A stretch of DNA of 64,000 nt, from assembly GCF_030867095.1 (NCBI RefSeq), contig NC_081830.1:36191832-36255831 (forward strand), written 5' to 3'. How positions within the stretch are numbered: position 1 is the first letter of the stretch; every line of letters begins with the position of its first letter. Below the pieces are notes generated by a model. That model saw only the letters and a program-made list of their open reading frames with translations. It did no database searches and was not told the origin of the DNA. Shown in pieces: positions 11,235 to 21,625 of this stretch. This stretch comes from Alligator mississippiensis (taxonomy: Eukaryota; Chordata; Crocodylia; Alligatoridae). The translations under genes were made by a program, and so were the position numbers.

Positions 11235-13629
11235 ATAGTTTCATAGTTTCATAGATGTTAGGGTCGGAAGGGACCTCAATAGATCATCAAGTCCGACCCC
11301 CTGCATAAGCAGGAAAGAGTGCTGGGTCTAGATGAGCCCAGCTAGATACTCGTCTAACCTCCTCTTGAAGACCCCCAGGGTAGGGGAGAGCACCACCTCC
11401 CTTGGGAGCCCGTTCCAGACCTTGGCCACTCGAACTGTGAAGAAGTTCTTCCTAATGTCCAGTCTAAATCTGCTCTCTGCTAGCTTGTGGCCATTGTTTC
11501 TTGTAACCCCCGGGGGCGCCTTGGTGAATAAATCCTCACCAATTCCCTTCTGTGCCCCCGTGATGAACTTATAGGCAGCCACAAGGTCGCCTCTCAACCT
11601 TCTCTTGCTGAGGCTGAAAAGGTCCAGTTTCTCTAGTCTCTCCTCGTAGGGCTTGGTCTGCAGGCCCTTGACCATAAGAGTTGCCCTTCTCTGTACCGTC
11701 TCCAGGTTATCCGCATCCTTCCTGAAGTGTGGCGCCCAGAATTGCACGCAGTACTCCAACTGCAGTCTGACCAGCGCCCGATAGAGGGGAAGTATCACCT
11801 CCCTGGACCTATTCGTCATGCATCTGCTGATGCACGATAAAGTGCCATTGGCTTTTCTGATGGCTTCGTCACACTGCCGGCTCATGTTCATCTTGGAGTC
11901 CACTAGGACTCCAAGATCCCTTTCCACCTCTGTGCCACCCAGCAGGTCATTCCCTAGGCTGTAGGTGTGCTGGACATTTTTCCTCCCTAGGTGCAGCACT
12001 TTGCATTTCTCCTTGTTGAACTGCATCCTGTTGTTTTCTGCCCACTTGTGCAACGTATCCAGGTCTGCCTGCAGCTGTTTCCTGCCCTCCGGCGTGTCCA
12101 CTTCTCCCCATAGCTTTGTGTCATCTGCAAACTTGGACAGAGTACATTTGACTCCCTCGTCCAAGTCGCTGATGAAGACATTAAAGAGTATTGGTCCAAG
12201 GACCGAACCCTGCGGGACCCCACTGCCCACACCATTCCAGGTGGAGACCGACCCATCTACCACAACTCTTTGGGTGCGACCCTCTAGCCAATTTGCCACC
12301 CACCGGACTGTGCAGTCATCCACATCACAGCCTCTTAGCTTGTTCACCAGTATGGGGTGGGATACCGTATCGAACGCCTTCCTGAAGTCTAAGTATACGA
12401 CATCCACCCCTCCTCCTGTGTCCAGGCATTTCGTAACCTAGTCATAGAAAGAGACTAGGTTGGTCAGGCACGATCTGCCCGCCACAAACCCATGCTGGTT
12501 TCCCCTCTGCATAATTTGCCCTGCCGGGCTCTCACAAATGTGAGCCTTGATAATTTTTTCAAAGACTTTGCCAAGGATGGAGGTGAGACTGACTGGCCTA
12601 TAGTTGCCCAGGTCCTCCTTCCTCCCCTTTTTGAAAATGGGGACCACGTTAGCCCTTTTCCAGTCTTCTGGGACTTGGCCCGTGTGCCACGAGCGTTCGA
12701 ATATTCCCGCCAGTGGCTCTGCAATGATGTCGGCCAGTGCCTTCAGCACCCTCGGATGGAGCTCATCTGGGCCTGCCGACTTAAAGGCATCCAGTTCTTC
12801 CAAGTGACTCTGCACCACCTCAGGATCTACGTATGGAAGTCTGGCGCCTTGCTGCTGCCTCTCTACAACCCCAGTGAGAGACTTGTCGTGCCCCTCACTT
12901 AGGAACACTGAGGCAAAGAACTCGTTGAGGAGTTCAGCCTTGTCCCCCCTATCTGTCACCAGTTGTTTCTGCCCATTTAGCAGTGGTCCTATTCCTCCCT
13001 GGGCCTTCCTTTTACTCCCAATATCTAAAATACAATTTCTTGTTGTCTTTTACTTGGGTTGCCATCCTCAGCTCCATGGTAGCTTTGGCCCGCCTAACTG
13101 CCTCCCTACAAGCACGAGCAGAGGAGGTATATTCATCTTTAGTGATCTCACCCTGTTTCCACTTTTTATGTGCTCCCCTTTTGGCCCTTAGGCTGCCCTG
13201 GATTTCTCTGGTCAGCCAGGTAAGCCTCCTGGCCCCTTTCCCTCTTTTGCCTCGCTCGGGGATCGTCTTGCTTTGTGCCCGAAGGATCATTTCCTTTAGG
13301 CACAGCCACCCTTCTTGGGCTCCCATCCCTTCAAAACTCCTACTCTGCAGTGCTTCCTTGACTAATCGCCTGAGTGCATTGAGATCAGCTTTCCTAAAGT
13401 CTAGCACTTTCACCCTACTAGTTACCTTACCCACTCGCCGTCTTATGTTGAATTCTATTATAAGGTGATCACTGTCTCCCAAATGGCTACCGATCTGGAG
13501 GTCCCCTATCATGTCATCTCCCGTTGCCAATACTAGATCCAGTATGGCATTCCCCCTAGTGGGACCATGCACCTCCTGTGTCAGGTGGAGGTCCTGTACA
13601 CAGTGGCTAGCCACAATGTTACTAGCCAC
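11235..13629 (-). mobile_element. CR1 LINE, 5'-truncated, 2.4 kb
   Basis: Non-LTR retrotransposon that copies itself by target-primed reverse transcription. On the minus strand it starts within the endonuclease (LDLVLATGDDMIGDL, GDSDHLIIEF), runs through the linker and reverse transcriptase (GPDELHPRVLKAL, VPIFKKGRKEDLGNYRPVSL, YLDFRKAFDTVSH, GVPQGSVLGPILFN, the catalytic FADD in KFADDTKLWG) and ends LDEYLAGLI. The 3' tail (AGATGTTAGGGTCGGAAG on the plus strand, with TTTCATAG repeats near 11,230-11,260) is complete. Breaks: a frame change near 13,010 and one stop at about 12,438 after LVSFYD, which is otherwise in frame with the 359-codon stretch ending at 11,328. ORF1 and the endonuclease N-terminus are missing. 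A perfect inverted repeat sits at the 5' truncation point. Confidence 0.95.
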
Positions 13630-13651
13630 ATTTTAAGTGGCTAGTAACATT
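13615..13651. repeat. Perfect 15-bp snapback at the CR1 5' end
   Basis: AATGTTACTAGCCAC (13,615-13,629), a 7-base spacer, then GTGGCTAGTAACATT (13,637-13,651). The left arm is the last CR1 sequence before truncation and the right arm is its exact inverted copy in the flank. Confidence 0.85.
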
Positions 13652-14087
13652 GACATGCACTCATGAAACAGTTTGGTGTCTGCAACTCTTTTTTTTTTTT
13701 TACTGGAAAAATGTTTCATGGGTAGGTAATACATTCCCTGCTTTAACTGTGATATTAGAGATACTCCTCACTGTCAGACTCAACTTCAAACCTTTTCTGA
13801 CCAAGAATACATATCTGTTAGAAAGTGGAGTAGCATGGAGGTGGCAAGAGGGGACTGAGTGGCGGGAAGAGGATAGCAGAGAATAAAAGGGAGGAGGACA
13901 GAAGGGAAATAGAAAGAAAGAAATCCTGGGAAGGGCAGGACTGACACAGACTTACCTTGTGCTGCCTTTGACATGTCCCATCTCCATCCTGACCCGCCCT
14001 GTAGCTCCCTCCCCCTGAGTCCCCAGTGCTATATTCTCTCTGACTGGTAGAAAATACAGGTTTGGGCTTTTTGTGATGGTGAGCCCT
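13652..14087. other. Gene-free interval
   Basis: Contains a T run at about 13,689-13,701 and a purine-rich stretch near 13,850-13,935. No gene or transposon recognised. Confidence 0.5.
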
Positions 14088-14880
14088 AGGGGTGTATGAA
14101 GCGGGCCCTATTCAATTCGGATTTGGATTTGGCCCAAATCAGAGACACTGATTTGATTAGTTGATTCAGATCACTGTCCCTGATTCAACTTGGCTGAATA
14201 TGAATCTGAAGATTCGATGCTGATTCAGAGAATCAGTAATTCAGACATAGACACAGCTTTAAATATTTTTTCTACATACCTTGAGGTACCAGGCGCAGTT
14301 CGTGATCGCTGCAATGTTGGGGCACATAGAGCGTCCCACAGGAATGCGGGGGGGGGGGGGGGAGCCCTCCATGTGCTTGGCAGCTAACCCGAAAGTGGAC
14401 AGGACGTACTTCTGGTCCACTTCCAGGTCTGCCTGGGAGCGCGCAGGGGGGCCCCCCTGTGCCCCTTTGGCTCAGTGATCAGCCACAGAGGGATCCCAGG
14501 TGCCTGCCCCAGAACCAGGAGCCACCAGTCACTGAGCCTCGGGGTGTGTGGAGGGGGGCCAGCGCATTCCACAGCGGACCCAGAAGTGGATCGGAAGTGC
14601 TTCTGGTCCACTTCCGGGTCTGCTCCTCTCCATGTACCCCAGCATCGCAGCACTTACGAGCCCTTAGAGGTATACAGAAAAAGCATTTAAAGCTGTTGTT
14701 TCTATGTCTGAATCTCCAAATCTTTCTGAATCTCTCCAAATTGATTCGGAGAGTTCCGATTCGATTCAGAGAGATTAAAGGGTCCTCTGATTCGATTCGG
14801 ATTTGGAAATTCAGCCACCAAATTGGGCCAAATCTCCACCAAATCAAATCCAGGACTGAAGCTTTGCACAGATCTAGAGC
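14088..14880. mobile_element. GATTCG-rich MITE, about 790 bp
   Basis: The ends are imperfect inverted repeats: CTAGGGGTGTATGAAG on the left and, reverse-complemented from the right, CTAGATCTGTGCAAAG. Both arms are filled with degenerate GATTCGATTCGGATTTGG words (about 14,110-14,240 and 14,710-14,840). The core holds two related copies of CTTCTGGTCCACTTCC (near 14,409 and 14,601) and a G run at about 14,350-14,363. No transposase, and the superfamily is unassigned. The repeated GATTCG arms make it able to fold on itself. Confidence 0.55.
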
Positions 14881-15637
14881 ACTAGAACTCTGAGGCCCCA
14901 GGGAGCACAACAACAGCTCAGCACCAAAGGACTTGTTAGCCAACATTAGGACCCAAGAACTGTAGGAGTAACCTCAGGGTGGTGAGAATGACAGCAGGAG
15001 GAAGGGGAAGTGTCCAAGGCTGGCCATGGAACCCACAAGTCTTACCTTCCTGGTCCCCAATCCCAATCCTTTGAGAACCAGCCTTGTTTTAATTAAGGAT
15101 TCTCACATTGCTTTAAAATCTAAAATGTTTTATGAATTAAGTAGCACAGCTTGGTGTAGCATGTTAATGAAACTGAAATTTTCCACATTTAAGTCTCATG
15201 TGCATATATTTACACACAAGCACAATAGATCAATAGGTTAGGAAATTATTAGGACAATTAATAATTTTTAAAATTAGTAGATGCCATCATAATCATGCTA
15301 TGCAAATGTTAATGGCTATCCTATTAATTTTATGATAATGTAAGAAAAAAATTTTGTGATACTCAAGCACGAAATAATTAAAAGAAGTGGCTAAAACCAG
15401 AAATATTAAGACATGTAATAGTAATTAGCATATTATTAAGATTAGTAATAAAGAGCAAGATAAAACAATCAAACATATAATAAACTGTGCTTGTGATAAT
15501 AGCATCCACATTATAAGATTAATTAATTTCTTAGACATAGACAATAAACTACAGAAAAATGAATTAGAAATAAAGATGAGAGCTAACAAATATTAACTAA
15601 AATCATAGTGACATCGTTGTGACAGCTGAAAATTATA
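14881..15637. other. Gene-free AT-rich interval
   Basis: From about 15,080 on the sequence is strongly AT-rich with many TTAATTA and AATTAATAA words. No feature recognised. It ends at the TTTG target duplication of the outer LTR. Confidence 0.5.
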
Positions 15638-15782
15638 TTTGTGTGTGATGACGGATGTCTCGCGTCTAGTATCACCCGTCGTTTAGGTAGCCCCTCCCCT
15701 CATCCTGCCTGCCACGACTTTGCTGTTATGTATGATTGTGAGAGGGTTCAGTGGAGTTCTTTACCAGAGGGGTTCCCCGATG

Positions 15783-15787
15783 CGGGT
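15783..15787. repeat. Target-site duplication CGGGT (left)
   Basis: CGGGT directly before the left LTR of the nested element. It matches 21,621-21,625 exactly. Confidence 0.85.
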
Positions 15788-17346
15788 TGTCATGGCGGGG
15801 TCCTCGCGGAGGGCCGTGATCTCCTTGAGGCCCTCTCTCCGCGCTACTCTGGCCCGAGGGCACCCTCCATTCTCACCCGCCACGTCTTGATGTAATATGT
15901 AATAGGGAGGCTGCCTTGTGTTTCCTCGGGCCTGTCAGCTCCTGGACCCCTCGTGGGTCTCCCCGTACAATGGCACTACCTAAGCGCCCCAGCCTTATGG
16001 GCTATGCGTGGCTCCTACCTCCCCTGATACCACGCCCTAAGCCTCGCAGATGTAAAGGACGTTGTCCGGTCTGTCTCTCTACTGTGGCCCACCCTGGGCT
16101 CCCTCTCTCATGCCCAGCCTCTTGCTGGGACTCTTGTTTGGCCCACTATGGGCCTCCCCTGCCGGTGTGGTTCCGCTCCGGGACTCTCTAGTGGGCCTCC
16201 GGTCTTATGGGCCAACCGCACGGATACCCTCCCTGACTCTGGCTCCCCGCGCTGCTACTCCCTGTCTTCTCAGGGGCAACTGCAGCACCCTGCCTTGGTC
16301 TGAGGGGGATTGCCGCACTAGCCTGCGGCTGGGCTCGCTATGCCCGTGTGCCCACACTGGCCTACTCAACAAAGCACAATGGCGTTCCCCCTCTCTGGGG
16401 CTCGCCTACTCAACAAAGCACAATGGCGTTCCCCCTCTCTGGGGCTCGCCGCGCCCGCACTGGGCTGCTCAATAATACACAATGGCGTTCCCCCTCTCTG
16501 GGGCTCGCCGCGCCCACACTGGGCTACTCAGTATGGCCCCACTCTCTAGGGCTGCTCAGTATGGCGCTCCCCCCTTCTCTGGGGCTTGCCGTGCCCACAT
16601 TGGGCTACTCAGTAATACCGCCCCTTTCCTGGGGCCGGGGGGCTATGTTCCCCCACACGCAATCCGGGGTCTCGGTCCCCGTTCGCAACCTACAGGCTGC
16701 GCCCGCGACCCACTGGCCGCGCTCCTCGCCGCCCACTGCTCGCGCAGTGGCGTGCGAGCTGCGCCTTCCCTGGCGCTATACAGGGGCTATGTTCCCCCAC
16801 ACGCAATCCGGGGTCTAGGTCCCCGTCTGCAACCTACGGGTTGCGCCCGCGACCTACTGGCCGTGCTCCTCGCCGCCAGTTGCTCACGCACTGGCGTGCA
16901 AGTAATTGAGGCCTCCTCCAACCCCTACAGCCTCGCCCAAGCCTCCGGGTGTAATAACACAAACACAAAGCAAAACCACAAGCCCCTAGGCTGTAACACA
17001 AATGCAAGCCGCATGGCCATAACTCATCATCATAGCTCAAGCCTCCAGGGCTATCATGAGCTGTACTTGCGACTTAGGCTCCTTCCCATATCTCGGCCGG
17101 GGGAGCTCCTGCCTCTCCGACTGCTGGCAGAGAACTCCCAGCCTGGCCTCAGCCCTGAGCTTTATAAGGGCCAGGCCCTGCCCCCTACAGGCAGCTGGCT
17201 CCGCTTGGTTGCTCCGGCAACCCGCAGCTGCGCTCATTACCTGAGCCAGCCTCAGCTGGGCTCGTCATGTCAGGCCAGGGCGCACTCACTTGCTCCCTGG
17301 CAGTTTCTCCACTCTAGGAGCAGGGGCACCGAGGTGCCCTGCGACA
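15788..17346 (-). repeat. 3' LTR of the nested element (1,559 bp)
   Basis: TGTCATGG...CTGCGACA on the plus strand. It matches 20,003-21,620 with about 30 substitutions and one fewer 59-base tandem unit. A minus-strand TATA-like TTATAAAG lies at 17,160-17,167, about 180 bases from the LTR start. Tandem 44-base and 59-base units with ACAATGGCGTTCCCCCTCTC cores occupy about 16,365-16,545. CpG-rich. Confidence 0.9.
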
Positions 17347-17362
17347 CACCTCCCCCCCCCCC
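17347..17362 (-). other. Polypurine tract of the nested element
   Basis: Read on the minus strand the sequence is a run of eleven G followed by AGGTG, immediately before the TGTCGC start of the 3' LTR. This is the position and composition of a plus-strand priming site. Confidence 0.75.
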
Positions 17363-17587
17363 AAGATCGAACTCACCGAGGGAGATCTTCATTCTTGTCA
17401 CATTCAGTTTGACTTGGCGGCTCTTCTCGGCCTTTCTTCCGGCACCCGGCGCTTTCTGCATAAGTGGCGGAGGTTTTAAGGCGCTCCCTGCTCGCCTTTT
17501 CCCCAGGGTGCACCGTGTGGGATTTCCTGGGATTTACCCTGCCAAAGGTAGTCCCCCCACACTAGCTTTTCCCTGGTACGGTGCAAA

Positions 17588-19785
17588 CTAGGCCTCTGTC
17601 CTCTCCGCCTTTGTCGCCTCCACACTCTTCCTGGTGGAGCAGTTTTCCCTTGTTCGGGGTATCTGGTCTCCTCTTCCCCATCTCGGCCTTAAAGCTCCTC
17701 CTCTGTGTTCCCTATAATCACCTCTCCTTTCCGAGGTCCTCTTAGTCTCCTGCCAGTCTTTGAGCTTTCCCCAAAGCTCCCACTGCATTTTAAGCTCTCG
17801 CTGGACATTTTTCTCTTCCCAGAACTCTATCTTTCCTTGACCAGTGGATCTCCCCTCCGGTCCTGTATACACCTTTACGAACGCTACTCCTCCAACTCTA
17901 GCCTCGACTATTCTCCTCAGGGTCCTCCATTTAATTTGTCCTGGGAGATTGTGAACATATACATAGGGCCTTTTCCTTCCCTTTTGTTCTCTCTGTGATC
18001 GAGTTACCCTTGCTGTTGAGGGTTTACTAGCCTCCTTAGCAGGGCCTGTAACTTGCACTCGATCCGTTCTCTGTTGCTGCACAAGCCCAGACGTCTTGTC
18101 CTTAAGATGGAGTTTGTCACCTCTCTCCCCTCTCCCCTTAAGTTCCTTGGGGCTTTGGCCCCTTCCTTTCAGTCTAGGCCTTTCTTCCTGCCCTAACTGT
18201 TCTCCCTTTTTAGTGCGGTGAGGGCAGCATGGCTCACTGTTTATGTCACTGCCTCTGACCCCCTCGCTGTCTTGGACCGCTACTACTTTCTCTCCCTTTA
18301 CCCCTTTCAGTTGTACCGGACTTGACACGGGGATTACCCCCACGTCATTCCTTCTGGCGAGTTCTTCCACTCTTTCTCTTAAGCTATTCAGCTCTAGGGC
18401 ACACTGCTCGGCCCAGCGCTTCCACTCTCGCTCGAGGTGTTTGACCATCGTAGGGCCACTCTCTTTCCCCGCTACTGTCACCTCTGTTTCAGGAGGTTCC
18501 ATTGTCATTGTTCCCTTCTCCTCCTTGGGGATTCTCATCCCTATATTCTCCCGAATTTCTAGGTTCACCTGGCCCTTTAAATATATGGTACGGGCTCTCT
18601 CCATCCACTCTCCGGCCTCTATCAGGGTCGCTCTCAAGGTCCCCAGTTCTTGCCACTGTTCCTGGCACTCAGTATTAATCCGGGACACGTGCTCCTCTAA
18701 TTGCTTAGCTATTACCACTAGCTGTTCTCTCTGTGCCTGGACAGCCTGCCCTAGTTGCTGCTCATTCTCCTGCTGCAACATTGCCTCTCTGGCTGTACTT
18801 TCTCTTAGTAGGGCCTTCAGGGCTGTCTCTCTTCCTGGAACCTTTTAATCTCTTCCTCTAAGGCCTGTACCTGTTGTTTCGAGGTTTGCATCTGCTGCCA
18901 TAGCTGCTCCCTCTCGGTGTCGGTTGCTGCCTCTTTGACCGACCTCTCTTCTAAAAGAGCTTCAAGGTGCTGTACCTGTTCTTCACAGAGGTCCTTTTCC
19001 ACTGCCCCTTTTTTCAACTGGGCCCGCAACTCTTCAGTCTCTCTCACCTTGGCCTCTAATTCTTTCTCTCCCCTCTGACACTGGGCCTGCAGCTTTATAT
19101 CCTCTTCTGTTTTGGCTTTCATCTCAGCCTCAAGGGACTGCTTCTGTGCTTCTAAAGCCTCCTGACTGGCCATATATTCTTTTACCCTCTCCATTTCTCT
19201 TATTATCACCTTCCTGGTTTCCTCTACCTGGACTTGATTTTCTGCCAGCTTCTTTCTAAGCTCCTCAACCAAGCGTTCAGCCTGGTCACATCTCTCTTGC
19301 CAGATCCCCAGGCTCTCCTGTAGGCTCTCTATCTGCGTCGCCTGGCTACGGATCTCCTCCTGGAGAGCAGCTATAAGGTTCTTGGATACCTCTAGCCGCA
19401 GTTTCTTTTCTTTTTGTTCCCCCGTCTGGCCTATATCAGGTTCTGGGGACTTCTTCTCCCATGCTGCTAACCGTTTCTGCATTTCGCAGAGTTTTTCCTC
19501 CCGCTGCCTACCTCTCTTAGTCTCCTCTGCCACGAGCCGCTCTATTGCTCGGGTCTTCTCCGCCTCTGCTGCCAATAGGCGCCTAATTTCTTTGGAGCCT
19601 TCCTTTTTTCCGGGTTGTCCCCGCAGTTCTAAAGTGGCCACTTTGGCCTCGGCTTGCTCTTTTTGTGACTGAGCTATCTCTAGCTCCCATTCTACTCGCT
19701 CAATATTTTCTTCGAGCTCGTTCACCCGTAACAGCCACTCAAAATTCTCTCGTTTCAGGTTTTCTATATCATCTATTCCTGCCAT
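17588..19785 (-). CDS. Coding interval of the nested element: coiled coil plus RRM
   Basis: Fossil coding potential of the LTR element. The first part (about 18,400-19,785 on the minus strand, beginning MAGIDDIENLKREN) is almost wholly heptad-like, rich in Glu, Gln, Lys and Leu, as in long coiled coils. Near the end (about 17,745-17,985) is an RRM-like fold: RNP2-like YVYVHNLP, then IKWRTLRRIVEARVGGVAFV, and RNP1-like TGQGKIEFWEE. The KW..L...V...VG.V.(F/Y)V...EG.S.G.G..EF pattern resembles RRM1 of hnRNP M and MYEF2. A basic Arg/Lys-rich tail and linker flank the RRM. Inference: an RNA-binding, self-associating protein in place of Gag, similar in layout to LINE-1 ORF1p (coiled coil then RRM). 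No pol domains. The interval may carry about one break. Confidence 0.7.
17745..17985 (-). other. RRM-like domain within the nested element
   Basis: About 80 residues with the beta1-alpha1-beta2-beta3-alpha2-beta4 order of an RRM. RNP2 is VYVHNLP and RNP1 is GQGKIEFW, with the aromatic of RNP1 position 5 reduced to Ile-Glu-Phe as in hnRNP M-type RRMs. Beta4 (GKLKDWQE) is weaker. The assignment is by eye. Confidence 0.65.
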
Positions 19786-19982
19786 AGTTATGCCTCTTTT
19801 TCTCTAGACCTAACCCAATGTCTTTCTATCTGCAATTCTGACTGGCAGTCTTGTACTTGACCTGGGTTTATTCTCCCAAGTCCCTCAAACCTACTGCCCC
19901 GTCTGTCTCTGCAGATCCGTTCTAGCCCTAAGGTTCTTTTCCCCTTCTCAGGGACATGGGTTCTTTCCCCGTGCACAGCCGT

Positions 19983-20000
19983 TTCCCGGCCAATGCACCA
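19983..20000 (-). other. Primer-binding site, tRNA-Gly
   Basis: On the minus strand TGGTGCATTGGCCGGGAA begins two bases after the 5' LTR. It is an 18-base perfect complement of the 3' end (with CCA) of vertebrate tRNA-Gly (GCC-type, ending TTCCCGGCCAATGCA), from memory of that tRNA. Confidence 0.85.
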
Positions 20001-20002
20001 GA

Positions 20003-21620
20003 TGTCACGGCGGGGTCCTCGCGGAGGGCCGTGATCTCCTTGAGGCCCTCTCTCCGCGCTACTCTGGCCCGAGGGCACCCTCCATTCTCGCCCGCCACGT
20101 CTTGATGTAATATGTAATAGGGAGGCTGCCTTGTGTTTCCTCGGGCCTGTCAGCTCCTGGACCCCTCGTGGGTCTCCCCGTACAATGGCACTACCTAAGC
20201 GCCCCAGCCTTATGGGCTATGCGTGGCTCCTACCTCCCCTGATACCATGCCTCAAGCCTCACAGATGTAAAGGACGTTGTCCAGTCTGTCTCTCTACTGT
20301 GGCCCACCCTGGGCTCCCTCTCTCATGCCCAGCCTCTTGCTGGGACTCTTGTTTGGCCCACTATGGGCCTCCCCTGCCGGTGTGGTTCCGCTCCGGGACT
20401 CTCTAGTGGGCCTCCGGTCTTATGGGCCAACCGCACGGATACCCTCCCTGACTCTGGCTCCCCGCGCTGCTACTCCCTGTCTTCTCAGGGGCAACCGCAG
20501 CGCCCTGCCTTGGTCTGAGGGGGATTGCCGCACTAGCCTGCGGCCGGGCTCGCTATGCCCGTGCACCCACACTGGCCTACTCAACAAAGCACAATGGCGT
20601 TCCCCCTCTCTGGGGCTCACCTACTCAACAAAGCACAATGGCGTTCCCCCTCTCTGGGGCTTGCTGTGCCCGCACTGGGCTGCTCAATAATACACAATGG
20701 CATTCCCCCTCTCTGGGGCTCGCCGCGCCCGCACTGGGCTGCTCAATAATACACAATGGCATTCCCCCTCTCTGGGGCTCGCCGCGCCCACACTGGGCTA
20801 CTCAGTATGGCCCCACTCTCTAGGGCTGCTCAGTATGGCGCTCCCCCCTTCTCTGGGGCTTGCCGTGCCCACACTGAGCTACTCAGTAATACCGCCCCTT
20901 TCCTGGGGCCGGGGGGCTATGTTCCCCCACACGCAATCCGGGGTCTCGGTCCCCGTTCGCAACCTATGGGCTGCGCCCGCGACCCACTGGCCGCGCTCCT
21001 CGCCGCCCGCTGCTCGTGCAGTGGTGTGCGAGCTGCGCCTTCCCTGGCGCTATACAGGGGCTATGTTCCCCCACACGCAATCCGGGGTCTAGGTCCCCGT
21101 CTGCAACCTACGGGTTGCGCCCACGACCTACTGGCCGTGCTCCTCGCCGCCAGTTGCTCACGCACTGGCGTGCGAGTAATTGAGGCCTCCTCCAACCCCT
21201 ACAGCCTCGCCCAAGCCTCCGGGTGTAATAACACAAACACAAAGCAAAACCACAAGCCCCTAGGCTGTAACACAAATGCAAGCCGCATGGCCATAACTCA
21301 TCATCATAGCTCAAGCCTCCAGGGCTATCATGAGCTGTACTTGCGACTTAGGCTCCTTCCCATATCTCGGCCAGGGGAGCTCCTGCCTCTCCGGCTGCTG
21401 GCAGAGAACTCCCAGCCTGGCCTCAGCCCTGAGCTTTATAAGGGCCAGGCCCTGCCCCCTACAGGCAGCTGGCTCCGCTTGGTTGCTCCGGCAACCCGCA
21501 GCTGCGCTCATTACCTGAGCCAGCCTCAGCTGGGCTCGTCATGTCAGGTCAGGGCGCGCTCACTTGCTCCCTGGCAGTTTCTCCACTCTAGGAGCAGGGG
21601 CACCGAGGTGCCCTGCGACA
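20003..21620 (-). repeat. 5' LTR of the nested element (1,618 bp)
   Basis: Same sequence as 15,788-17,346, with one additional 59-base tandem unit (about 20,640-20,760), which accounts exactly for the length difference. Minus-strand TATA-like at 21,434-21,441. I saw no canonical AATAAA on the minus strand downstream of it. Confidence 0.9.
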
Positions 21621-21625
21621 CGGGT
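21621..21625. repeat. Target-site duplication CGGGT (right)
   Basis: Exact copy of 15,783-15,787, beyond the outer end of the 5' LTR. Confidence 0.85.

Larger units (their letters stand above)
15788..21620 (-). mobile_element. Nested non-autonomous LTR retrotransposon (fossil), 5.8 kb
   Basis: Complete LTR-internal-LTR element lying on the minus strand inside the solo LTR. Both LTRs run TGTC...GACA, the element is flanked by a perfect CGGGT 5-bp duplication, a tRNA-Gly primer site follows the 5' LTR (20,003-21,620) and a polypurine tract precedes the 3' LTR (15,788-17,346). The 2.66-kb internal region (17,347-20,002) is too short for gag-pol and shows none of the usual gag, protease, reverse transcriptase, RNase H, integrase or envelope signatures. 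It carries coiled-coil and RRM coding potential instead. It looks structurally whole, with about one break in its coding interval at most. By LTR comparison (about 30 differences in 1,559 aligned bases, near 2%) it is moderately young. It must have moved using enzymes from another element. Confidence 0.9.

Noticed and set aside
11965-12441. 158-codon plus-strand frame (and others at 12,492, 12,983, 49,275)
   Set aside because: Antisense shadows of the CR1 reverse-transcriptase ORFs.
16482-17591. 369-codon and 351-codon plus-strand open frames in the two LTR copies (also 20,756-21,811)
   Set aside because: They run through CpG-rich LTR sequence including the tandem units, have repetitive Pro/Ala/Gly/Arg composition and are duplicated only because the LTRs are. 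No domain recognised.
18243-18848. 201-codon plus-strand frame
   Set aside because: Antisense of the coiled-coil coding interval; Ser/Thr/Leu-rich shadow.
19983-20000. Possible tRNA-Gly gene
   Set aside because: Only the 18 bases complementary to the tRNA 3' end are present, next to an LTR. It is a primer-binding site, not a gene.
20580-20800. Regularly spaced 44/59-base repeats suggesting a CRISPR array
   Set aside because: A vertebrate LTR with head-to-tail units and no unique spacers.
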